A stretch of 64,000 nucleotides of DNA from Planctomycetota bacterium (GTDB taxonomy: Bacteria; Planctomycetota; UBA1135; UBA2386). The position numbers and the translations under genes are program-made. Every line of letters starts with the position of its first letter. Position 1 is the first letter of the stretch. The stretch covers positions 62,001 to 126,000 of the forward strand of contig JANQJF010000023.1 of NCBI GenBank assembly GCA_028281765.1. Reading direction: 5' to 3'. Below, piece after piece: positions 1-8,342 of the stretch. The notes below the pieces were generated by a model. That model ran no database searches and was not told where the DNA came from. It saw only the letters and a program-made list of their open reading frames with translations.

Positions 1-930
1 CTCGCTCTCGAGGCCGACCTCGAGCGAGCCGCTCCAAGCCATGTTCCTGGAGGTGTCGCTGTGGCCTGGGACGACAAGCCGTTTCTGCGCTCCTACATGT
101 CGGAGCCCCGCGGTCCCGGACTCTCCGTCGATCGCTCGTCGTTCGATGCGTGTTTGCGCGACGCGGCAAGGAAGGAAGGTGTTCGGATCGAGACTGGAGT
201 CGCGCGCGACGTCGAAGTCCACCCTCGGCATGTGCGCGTTCACAGCGGGGGCGAAGATCGCCTCGAGATCCGCGCATCGTACGTCGTCGACGCGACGGGC
301 CGACGTGCCACGATCGCTCGAAAGCTCGGGGCTCAGCGCACGCAACGAATCCCCCTGATCGCGTGGATCGCGGAATTCGAGACTGCGGACCTCGGCGCGC
401 TCGTCGTCGAGGCGAGTCCCGACGGCTGGTTCTACACAATGGGCACGGACGGCGGTGCGAGCGTCGGGTGGGTCACGGAGCCCGGACGAGTGCACCCCCG
501 AAGCGCCGAGCGCGAATTGCGGGCCGCGTTGGTGAACGCCCCACTGACGCGCGAGTGCGTCGGGGACGCTTCTATCGTCGGAATGACGAAGAAGATGGCC
601 GGTAGCGGGCTCCTGGATCGCGTGATCGGAGACCGCTGGATCGCCGTCGGCGATGCCGCGGCATACACCGACCCGATCTGGGGCCAGGGGGTGTCGCGCG
701 CGCTCGAAGTCGCGGAGCGCGCGAGCGAGTACTTGCGCGCTCCGGCCAAGGCGCGTAAGCGCCTCCAGCCGCTCTACGCGTCCGCGATCGCCGAACACTG
801 GCTCGAAGTCGAGCGCGGGCGCGATGAGTTCTATGCGCGCGGGCTGAATCGGTTCGATACCGGCTTCTGGCGTTACTACGACCAGCAGGCTCGGGCGAAT
901 CCGCTGCAGGCGAGTGTGCACGAGCGTTGA
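1..930 (+). CDS. FAD-dependent oxidoreductase, halogenase/LodB-like (5' truncated)
   Basis: The reading frame is open from the first base, so this is the C-terminal 309 residues of a longer flavoprotein and the N-terminal GxGxxG FAD motif lies outside the window. Two later motifs of the flavin-halogenase / geranylgeranyl-reductase fold are visible: DATGRR near residue 97 and GDAAAYTDPIWGQG around residues 217-230, which contacts the FAD phosphate. The second motif resembles LodB/GoxB-type maturases and tryptophan-halogenase-like proteins, but no catalytic lysine can be judged because the N-terminus is missing. Substrate unknown. The downstream gene is a separate exported protein and gives no functional hint. 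Confidence 0.72.
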   Translation, partial: LALEADLERAAPSHVPGGVAVAWDDKPFLRSYMSEPRGPGLSVDRSSFDACLRDAARKEGVRIETGVARDVEVHPRHVRVHSGGEDRLEIRASYVVDATGRRATIARKLGAQRTQRIPLIAWIAEFETADLGALVVEASPDGWFYTMGTDGGASVGWVTEPGRVHPRSAERELRAALVNAPLTRECVGDASIVGMTKKMAGSGLLDRVIGDRWIAVGDAAAYTDPIWGQGVSRALEVAERASEYLRAPAKARKRLQPLYASAIAEHWLEVERGRDEFYARGLNRFDTGFWRYYDQQARANPLQASVHER

Positions 931-1157
931 GTCCGGAGCGAGCGGCTCGTCTTTGATTCTGTCTGCCGATTGGGGGACGGAGTTCCAGTAGCGGCGATCG
1001 CGGACTTCCGCGGCGGCTGCAGCCGCCCGAAAACTTCGACATCTTTTTCGCGGTTCGTGCGAGACCCCCGTGGGCCGCTCTCGATTGGTGTCCCCGAGCC
1101 GAGCGGATTGGCCGCTTCGCCTCGTTCGTACTGACACGCTCTTCCTCGGAAAGCCTC

Positions 1158-4010
1158 ATGTCCATGCTTCCGCTTTCTCATCTCGCGCGGGCTCTTGCGA
1201 TCGCGACCTGCCTGGCACCCGTCTGCATCGGACAGGTGCGCCTCGAGCGCCACGGCCCGGACGGCTTTCCCCCTTCGACCCCCGCCTTCGCGACGGCCAT
1301 CGTCGTGCTCGACGACCTCGACGGCGACGGTCTTGGTGAGCCGGCAACGCTTGCCGGCGGAGTGCGCATATTCTCGACCCGAACCGGTCGGATCCTTCGC
1401 CATCTGCCGCCGGGACCACTCGTCGACTCCTTGCCCGCCTCGCTCGCGGTCGTCGGCGACCTCGATGGCGACGGACTGCGGGACGTCGTCGTCGGCTACC
1501 CAGACGAGGACGGAGGACAAGGCCTCGTCGAGACGCTCTCCGTCGCCACCGGCAACCGGATCTTCGTAATCGCTGGAAGTCCTGGCTGGCGATTCGGCGA
1601 GTCGGTGTGTGGGGTCGGAGACGCGAACTTCGATTCGATTCCCGACTTCGCGGTCGGAGCGCCGAACCGCAGCACCACTGGCCCCGGTGGCGGCCCGAAC
1701 GTCGGGTTGGTGCGCGTGCACTCCGGGGCGAACGGGGCCGCGCTCTGGTCGGCGTCCATAGGCGGTCCCGACAGCTACTGCGGGATGTCCATCGACGCGC
1801 TCGGAGACCTCGACGGAGACGGAACGGTCAGCATCGTGTTCAGTGCGCCTGGCGCACGGCGCGCGTACGTCCATGAGGTGCTCGGGCAACCGGGTCTCGT
1901 CACGTTGGTGCCGCTCACGCCGTTCAACATGCTGGGCGACGACGACTTCGGTCATGTCGTGGCGGCGGTCGCCGACCTCGATGGGGATGGACGCAAGGAC
2001 GTCGTGGTCGGGGCGCCCGAGTACACGACATACAATTTCAGCACCACCGACGAGACCGGGCGTGTCTACGCCTACAGCTCTTGGAGTGGTGCTCGACTGT
2101 GGGACTACGTAGGCGACGACACCACGGATCCGAGGATCGGTGCGGATCTGGCGGGGGGCGAGGACGTGAACAGCGATGGCGTCCCCGACGTGATCGTCAC
2201 GGGTTGGAGTGATGAGCGACACGTTCTGTCGGGGGCGAACGGTGCGTCGCTCTCGCTCATTCTCGACGGCTACGGGGATCGCGCGTTCGCGGTGACCGAC
2301 GAAGACGCGGACGGGGACGGTCGCTCGGATCTCTGGTTCGGCGAGACCGGCACAATCGAGCGGCTCGACGGCGCGACGGAGGGGAGTGGCTCGCTCCGAT
2401 TCAACTCGGCAAGTGGAACCGCGTACGGGGCAGCCGTCGCGGTCCTCGATGACCTCGACTCCGATGGCGTACCCGAGATCGCGATCGGGGAGCCGTTCGC
2501 CGGCGTCGATGGTGCGGGTCACGTCGAGATCCGGTCGCGCGGCGACGTGATCGACGAACTCACGGGCCCCACACCCGCCGGACAGTTCGGTGCGGCGATC
2601 GCAGCCCTCGACGACCTCGATGGCGACGGCTTCGGTGACTTCGTCGTCGGGACGCCCAATGCACGGTACGGGCTGACCCAAAGGCGCGGTGGCATCCGGG
2701 TGTACTCCGGGCTTACGCGCGCCGTGCTGCGCATCGTCCCCGGCCAGGTCGACGGCGAACGGTTCGGTGCCAGCGTGGCGCGCGTGCCCGACGCGGATGG
2801 CGACGGCGTCGACGACTACGCGGTCGGCGCGCCGGGGTGGACCAGCGCAGGGGGAACCGCGGCCGGGCGCGTCTACCTCTACTCGGGAATCACCGGGCAG
2901 CAACTGTACTTGCGCAACGGCTCGCTCGATGGAGGCCTGTTCGGCGCGTCCGTCGCAGGAACCTCGGATGTCGACGGTGACGGACGGGGCGATCTGCTCG
3001 TCGGAGCACCGCGCGAGTTCACGAGTGTGTTCGATTTGTTCGCAGGCAAGGTGCGGTGCTACTCGGGTGCGAGCGGCGTTGAGCTCTTCTCGGTCACGGG
3101 GTCGCAGCCTTCGATGGGGCTCGGTACTTCGGTGTCTGCACTCGACGGTGACGTGTCGGGCGACGGGATCCCCGACTTCATCGCTGGCGCGCCGCACTAC
3201 GGCGCGGTCGTCGGGAGCTCGGGAGACGGCCGTGCCGAAGTCCGGTCCGGTGCCGACGGGTCGCTGCTCTGGTCGGTCGCAGGCGCGTTCCAGTCGCGCC
3301 TCGGCACATCCGTGCTCGGCCTCGGCGACGTCGACAACGACGGCGTCGCGGACTTCGCGATCGGTGAGCCGGACTTCGTAGACTTCTGGAACGGCAGCCG
3401 CGGTCTCGTCCGGCTCTACTCGGGCAACACCAACGCGCTGTTCCGAACCCTCACCCAAGCCGATCCCCCCGATCCGTCCGATCCGTCGCGAGACACCCCG
3501 TTCGGTTCGTCGCTCGCGGTAGGAGCGGACGTCGACGGGGACCGCGCGAGGGATCTGGTCGTCGGGGATCTGGGGCGCTGGCGGAACCGTGGCGCCATCG
3601 AGCAGTGGTCCGCTCGGTCGCTCGGCTCGGAGCAGCTCGGCGCTGGCACGCCCGGATGCTCCGGCCCGATGGATCTGACGCTGTATCGCCCGGCGAACGT
3701 CGGGCAGACGATGACGCTGCGCTACGGAACGTTGGCGACGGGCGTGCAGCCGCTGCTGTTCCTCGGCGAATCACCGTTCGACCCCGGCATCGAAGTGCTC
3801 GGCGTGCAGTTCCATCTGCTCCCGACGGCCCAGGTCGAGCTGCCGTCGCTCGTCGGCACGCACGGCGAGTTCGTCGTGCCCCTGCCTGCGGATCCGGGGC
3901 TCGCGGGTGTGCAGCTGTCGATGCAGATGTTCGCGCTCTGGTCGTCCGGGTGTCCGCAGCTGCCGTTCTCGCTATCGAGTTCGAATGCGCTGACGGTCAC
4001 GTTCCAGTAG
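1158..4010 (+). CDS. Exported FG-GAP (integrin-alpha-like) repeat protein
   Basis: 950 residues with a signal peptide (about residues 1-25, ending in CIGQ) followed by many FG-GAP repeats. These show the recurring D-x-D-G-D-G calcium loops (for example DLDGDG, DADGDG, DVDGDG) followed by GAP or GEP turns, and they predict one or two beta-propellers on the outside of the cell. The last ~120 residues, from GTPGCSG, form a separate beta-rich C-terminal domain resembling the tails of other exported proteins in this window. Role unknown; such proteins in Planctomycetota are thought to be surface or adhesion proteins. The neighbours are regulatory kinases, not an enzyme pathway. Confidence 0.85.
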   Translation: MSMLPLSHLARALAIATCLAPVCIGQVRLERHGPDGFPPSTPAFATAIVVLDDLDGDGLGEPATLAGGVRIFSTRTGRILRHLPPGPLVDSLPASLAVVGDLDGDGLRDVVVGYPDEDGGQGLVETLSVATGNRIFVIAGSPGWRFGESVCGVGDANFDSIPDFAVGAPNRSTTGPGGGPNVGLVRVHSGANGAALWSASIGGPDSYCGMSIDALGDLDGDGTVSIVFSAPGARRAYVHEVLGQPGLVTLVPLTPFNMLGDDDFGHVVAAVADLDGDGRKDVVVGAPEYTTYNFSTTDETGRVYAYSSWSGARLWDYVGDDTTDPRIGADLAGGEDVNSDGVPDVIVTGWSDERHVLSGANGASLSLILDGYGDRAFAVTDEDADGDGRSDLWFGETGTIERLDGATEGSGSLRFNSASGTAYGAAVAVLDDLDSDGVPEIAIGEPFAGVDGAGHVEIRSRGDVIDELTGPTPAGQFGAAIAALDDLDGDGFGDFVVGTPNARYGLTQRRGGIRVYSGLTRAVLRIVPGQVDGERFGASVARVPDADGDGVDDYAVGAPGWTSAGGTAAGRVYLYSGITGQQLYLRNGSLDGGLFGASVAGTSDVDGDGRGDLLVGAPREFTSVFDLFAGKVRCYSGASGVELFSVTGSQPSMGLGTSVSALDGDVSGDGIPDFIAGAPHYGAVVGSSGDGRAEVRSGADGSLLWSVAGAFQSRLGTSVLGLGDVDNDGVADFAIGEPDFVDFWNGSRGLVRLYSGNTNALFRTLTQADPPDPSDPSRDTPFGSSLAVGADVDGDRARDLVVGDLGRWRNRGAIEQWSARSLGSEQLGAGTPGCSGPMDLTLYRPANVGQTMTLRYGTLATGVQPLLFLGESPFDPGIEVLGVQFHLLPTAQVELPSLVGTHGEFVVPLPADPGLAGVQLSMQMFALWSSGCPQLPFSLSSSNALTVTFQ

Positions 4011-4100
4011 AGGCGATCTGCGGCGTATGGTAGCGCTCGCACGATCAGGGCGCGTCCCCCGAGATGGCGGCCGCGCGACGAGTGTTCGAACAGGCTCCCG

Positions 4101-6998
4101 ATGAACTCCTCCGATCCGTCCGAGCTTCCCGCAGACCTGGACACGCTCGTCGTCGAGTGCCTCGCGGCGGTCGAAGACTCCGGTCCCGGCGTCATCGAGG
4201 AGTTCTGCCGCAAGCATCCTCGACACGCGGCCGCCCTTCGGCGTCGGCTCGGCGTGCTGCTCGATGCGGGCCTGCTCGAGGAAAGTTCGGACGAGGGACA
4301 GCTACCCGAGCGACTCGGGGAGTTCCGGATTCTCGCGCGCCTCGGCGGCGGCGGGATGGGGGAGGTCTACCGCGCCGTGCAGGAGCCACTCGACCGCGAG
4401 GTTGCGCTCAAGACCGTCCGTCCCGAGTTGCTGCACTTCCGTGACACACGCGAGCGCTTCCGGCGCGAGATCGAGGCGCTCGCGAAGCTCTCCCATCCCG
4501 GAATCGTGCCGGTGTTCGGCTCCGGCGAAGACGACGGCGTGCCCTGGTTCGCGATGGAGCACGTCCGCGGCGCGTCGTTGGCACAGGTGCTGGGGCAGCT
4601 GCGCGGTCGTGACCCTGCGACCCTGGAAGGGAGTGATCTCCACGATGCCCTCGAGGAGGCATGCGGGGCGACTCCCGAGGACACGTGGTCCTACAACGGA
4701 ACCTGGATCGAGGTTTGCTCGAAGATCGGGCATGACATCGCGGCCGCACTCGACCACGCGCACCGGGCCGGCATTCTCCACCGCGACGTCAAACCATCGA
4801 ACATCATGCTCGGCCTGGATGGCCGCGCTCGTCTGTTCGACTTCGGTCTGGCGCGGACGGAATCCGGGGACGGTGTCCAGGAGCTGACGCGCACCGGCGC
4901 CATGGTCGGATCGCTGCAGTACATGGCGCCCGAACAGGTTCGTGGCGACTCCGATCTGGACCGCCGAACGGACGTCTACGGGCTCGCTGCCACGCTGACC
5001 GAGCTGTTCACCCTTCGGCCGGTGCACGCTTCCGAAGGTGCTGAGCGACTGCGCGACGCCATTCTCGCCGGCGAGCGACCTCGTTGGATCCAGCGCAACC
5101 GACGGATGCCGCGCGACCTGATCGTCGTGCTGGAGAAGGCTCTCGACCTCGATGTCCACCGGCGATACGCGACCGCGGGTGAATTCGCTCGTGATCTCGA
5201 CGCCGTCCTCGAGCTGCGCCCGATCCGCGCGCGACCCTCTGGCGTCTGGCGCCGCGCTCAGCGCTACGCGCGCCGCCGTCCTGCGGCAGCGCTCGGCGTC
5301 GCGACGGTCGCTCTCGCTCTCATCGCGGGTCCGCTCGTCTTGCTCTGGGTGAACGCCGAGATCCGAGACGCCCTCGCGCGAACCGAACGCGAGCGCACCC
5401 GTGCCGAAGACGCGCTCGAAGTTGCCGATCGCGAGCGAATCCGTGCGGCCATGCGCTTCGAGGACGCTCACGATGCGATCATCGATCTCGTCGGCGTCGT
5501 CGGGAGCGAAGATCTCAGTGAAGTTCCGGGTGCGGCACCGGTGCAGCTTGACGTCCTCGAGCGGTGCGCGACACTTTTCGATCGCCTGCTCGAGGACCGA
5601 CCGGACGACACGGCGCTGCGTGTGCAGGGTGCGCAGATCGGGCGGGAGATCGCCTCGGTTCTCGAAACTCTGGGGCGGCTCGAAGAGGCGCGCGAGAAGC
5701 GTCGGTCGTGCGAGGCGCGGATGCGCGCCGTGCTCGTGGATCGCGGCTATCCCGACGCCGTCGAGGCTTCGCCCGAGGGTGAGATTCACACCGGCGTCGT
5801 CGCGTTCGAGCTCGCCGACCTGTTGATCGACTACTCGGCGGCCGAGCCGGACGACGTCTTCGAGGTGCTCGAAGATGCCGAGAAGATGTTGGCGATCGCC
5901 GAATCCGCCCCGGCAGAGTTCCTGGCTCCGGACCGCGTGATCGCGGCACGGCGCACGCTGCTGCACAACCGCGCCAACACACTCTACAACCAGGACCGCT
6001 ACGACGAAGCGTTGCCCGTCGTCAATGCGGCCCTGGCGGAAGCCGAGCGGTTGCAGTCGGTGCGGTCGCCGGACGACTCGGAGATTCGCTGTGCGCTCGG
6101 TGCCGACCTGAGCCTGCGCGGGTTGATCCACCTCGAGTCGAAGCGCACGGAACTCGGTCTGCGTGATCTCGAGAGCGCGGAGAAGACCCTGCGATCGCTC
6201 GTCGAGGACGATCCGCAGCCGGACCATCGCTCGCGCCTGGGCTTGTTGTTGATCAACGCGGGAGTGTTCGACTATCGGGCGCGGCGCTACGACGAGTCCG
6301 AGCGACGTTCTCGAGAGGCGTTTGCGCTGTTCGAGGTTCTCACGCGTGAGCAGCCCTACCGCTCCAAGTATCTCTCCCATCTCGCGTCGGCGTGCGAGGG
6401 CATCGGCCTCGCGATCGCCGGCCGCGAGGAGCTCGCGGAGGCGGCACCGTGGGTCGTCCGCAACGTCGAGATCCTCGGTGATCTTCTGCGTCTCGACCCC
6501 GACAACATCCGGCTGATCTACAACCGGGCGATCGCGAACCACAACTGTGCGGTCGTCTACATCCTCCTGGGTCGCCGAGCTGAGGCGGCGAGGTTCACGG
6601 ACGTTTCGAACGCGGGCATGGAGCGGCTCGCCAAACACGGAATTGCCTCAGCGAGCAGAGCCATCCCGGCGATGCGCTCAGTGCGAATGCGAGCTCGGAT
6701 GGCCTTCGACGAGTGGCCGGACGCCGACGCACTGTTCGAGTGTGTGGAGAGCCTCGACGACAGTGTGAGCTCGTGGAGTTCGGCTGCACTGTGTTTTGCA
6801 GACGCCGCGGGTGTGGCGGGATCACGTGAGCCTGTCGACACTGAGCGGGTGCGCAAGTTCGAGGACCACGCGTTGGCAGCGCTGACGCGCGCAGTCGAGC
6901 ACGGCTATGCGGATGGCGCGGAGCTCGACGAGGCGGTGTTCGACAGCATCCGGAGCCGACCGGAGTTCGTCGAGCTGCGGGCTCGGATGCCTCGCTGA
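4101..6998 (+). CDS. Membrane Ser/Thr protein kinase with C-terminal TPR region
   Basis: 965 residues. The Hanks-type kinase domain spans about residues 70-375: glycine loop LGGGGMGEVY, lysine in VALKTV, catalytic HRDVKPSN at residue 227, DFG at 247 and the APEQ motif after it. A short insertion between the N- and C-lobes (around residues 170-200) is unusual. One membrane helix follows (about 393-415). The rest is a helical TPR-type sensor region with tetratricopeptide-like pairs. This architecture is common in Planctomycetota receptor kinases. Signal and substrates are unknown. The exported protein downstream is on the same strand. Confidence 0.88.
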   Translation: MNSSDPSELPADLDTLVVECLAAVEDSGPGVIEEFCRKHPRHAAALRRRLGVLLDAGLLEESSDEGQLPERLGEFRILARLGGGGMGEVYRAVQEPLDREVALKTVRPELLHFRDTRERFRREIEALAKLSHPGIVPVFGSGEDDGVPWFAMEHVRGASLAQVLGQLRGRDPATLEGSDLHDALEEACGATPEDTWSYNGTWIEVCSKIGHDIAAALDHAHRAGILHRDVKPSNIMLGLDGRARLFDFGLARTESGDGVQELTRTGAMVGSLQYMAPEQVRGDSDLDRRTDVYGLAATLTELFTLRPVHASEGAERLRDAILAGERPRWIQRNRRMPRDLIVVLEKALDLDVHRRYATAGEFARDLDAVLELRPIRARPSGVWRRAQRYARRRPAAALGVATVALALIAGPLVLLWVNAEIRDALARTERERTRAEDALEVADRERIRAAMRFEDAHDAIIDLVGVVGSEDLSEVPGAAPVQLDVLERCATLFDRLLEDRPDDTALRVQGAQIGREIASVLETLGRLEEAREKRRSCEARMRAVLVDRGYPDAVEASPEGEIHTGVVAFELADLLIDYSAAEPDDVFEVLEDAEKMLAIAESAPAEFLAPDRVIAARRTLLHNRANTLYNQDRYDEALPVVNAALAEAERLQSVRSPDDSEIRCALGADLSLRGLIHLESKRTELGLRDLESAEKTLRSLVEDDPQPDHRSRLGLLLINAGVFDYRARRYDESERRSREAFALFEVLTREQPYRSKYLSHLASACEGIGLAIAGREELAEAAPWVVRNVEILGDLLRLDPDNIRLIYNRAIANHNCAVVYILLGRRAEAARFTDVSNAGMERLAKHGIASASRAIPAMRSVRMRARMAFDEWPDADALFECVESLDDSVSSWSSAALCFADAAGVAGSREPVDTERVRKFEDHALAALTRAVEHGYADGAELDEAVFDSIRSRPEFVELRARMPR

Positions 6999-7085
6999 GA
7001 GCGTCTGAACGACGGTTGCGGGTGTCCGTCCGAAAAGTCGACGAAACGGTGAGCCGTTCTGCCGTCGCTCTTCGCAAGGCGAGTC

Positions 7086-8309
7086 ATGAACACCAGATTC
7101 CTCGTCACCGCGAATGCCTGTCGCTGGGCCCTGCTTTGCCTCTTGGCAGCACCAACCGCGGCCCAGCAGATCACCGCGGTGACGACGCGCTTCGTGCACC
7201 TCCGGGTCACGGCGCACGGCGGCGGCAACTTCCTGAAGCTCGGTGAGGTCGCGTTCCGATCCGCGTTTGGCGTCGTCAACACGATTGCGCACAACGGCGA
7301 CTTCGTCGGCGGCGTCGCCTACGACGCCGTCTCGGACGTAGTCATCGTCGTGGACGACGGGGACACCATCAACTACTACGACCGCGCGACCGGTGTCGAG
7401 ACGCTGCAGTTCCCCGCTTCCGGCAGGGTCATCGGCGTGCAGGTCGACATCACGACCGGCAACATCTGGGCGGTCGGCGAAGACGAGGTCGTGCGCGAGA
7501 TCGACCGCACCGGCGTGGTGGTGTCGTCCTTCTCCACGCTGCCGGTGGTCGACGACGCGTCGGCGCTCGCGATCGATCCCGCGACCGACACTCTCTGGGT
7601 CTCGAACGACGGCGCCAACACCGTGACCGAGTTTCGCAAGGACGGTACCCCGACCGGCGCCTCGTTCGCGCCGGTGGGCAGCACGGACGGTGACGGCCTC
7701 GCGTACGATCCGACGACGCGCACGTTCCTGATCGGCGAGGATGGCGGCGACGAGATCCTCGTCGTCGACCGGACGGGCGCGCTGCTCCGGCGCTTCGACG
7801 TCGCCAGCTTGGGCCTGAGCCCTGAAGGCCTGGCCGTCGACACGACGACGGGCCGCGTGTTCTGCGGCAACGGGCTGGCCGCGCAGACGGTCGCCGAGCT
7901 GGCCGGGATCCTCGCGACGCCGCCGGCCGGTGCGCTGAGCCGCTACGGGACGCCGTGCGGCGGCCGCATCGCCGCGAGCGACATCGCCGTCGACGATGGC
8001 GTCACCGAGAGCGGCCTGTGGATCGGCTATCAGGGGGCGCTGCCGCCCGGGAGTGCGTTCGTGCTGATGCTCGGCACCGCGCGGCAGAATATTCCGCTGT
8101 CCGCCGTCTTGTCGTCGCCGTGCACCGTCTTCGCGCTGCCGGATCTGCTCAACGTGATCGGCGCCACGAGCGGTTCCGGTCGCGGCGGGATTCGCCTGGA
8201 ACTGCCGCCGGGCTTCGCCGGCTTCACGATCACGGCGTGGGCCGCGGATTTCGACTTCAGCGTCGGCATCCCGAGTTCGTCCGGCGGACTCGAACTCGTC
8301 ATTCAGTAA
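7086..8309 (+). CDS. Exported NHL/beta-propeller surface protein
   Basis: 407 residues with a signal peptide (residues 1-26, ...AAPTAAQ). The middle region has repeats with the D-R-x-G-V and ALAIDP/GLAVD patterns typical of NHL or SMP-30-like propellers. From YGTPCGG (about residue 288) onward there is a ~120-residue beta-rich C-terminal domain of the kind also seen on other exported proteins here. No catalytic residues stand out. It follows the kinase gene by about 90 bases on the same strand and could be co-transcribed. Function not known. Confidence 0.8.
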   Translation: MNTRFLVTANACRWALLCLLAAPTAAQQITAVTTRFVHLRVTAHGGGNFLKLGEVAFRSAFGVVNTIAHNGDFVGGVAYDAVSDVVIVVDDGDTINYYDRATGVETLQFPASGRVIGVQVDITTGNIWAVGEDEVVREIDRTGVVVSSFSTLPVVDDASALAIDPATDTLWVSNDGANTVTEFRKDGTPTGASFAPVGSTDGDGLAYDPTTRTFLIGEDGGDEILVVDRTGALLRRFDVASLGLSPEGLAVDTTTGRVFCGNGLAAQTVAELAGILATPPAGALSRYGTPCGGRIAASDIAVDDGVTESGLWIGYQGALPPGSAFVLMLGTARQNIPLSAVLSSPCTVFALPDLLNVIGATSGSGRGGIRLELPPGFAGFTITAWAADFDFSVGIPSSSGGLELVIQ

Positions 8310-8316
8310 CCGCGCG

Positions 8317-8335
8317 CGCCACCTCGTGGTGGGCG
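8317..8335. terminator. GC-rich hairpin between convergent genes
   Basis: CGCCACC (8317-8323) can pair with GGTGGGCG (8328-8335) around a TCGT loop, with one bulged G. It lies in the 33-base gap between the convergent surface-protein and kinase genes, where a bidirectional terminator is expected. There is no U-tract, so the call rests on position and stem only. Confidence 0.35.
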
Positions 8336-8342
8336 GCGTCGG

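Noticed and set aside
876..3458. Long minus-strand open frame opposite the FG-GAP gene
   Set aside because: It is a GC-rich shadow, rich in Arg/Asp/Val with no domain. The plus-strand frame has a signal peptide and clear FG-GAP repeats.
4302..6638. Long minus-strand open frame opposite the first kinase
   Set aside because: Shadow of the kinase gene. The kinase motifs HRDVKPSN and DFG lie on the plus strand.
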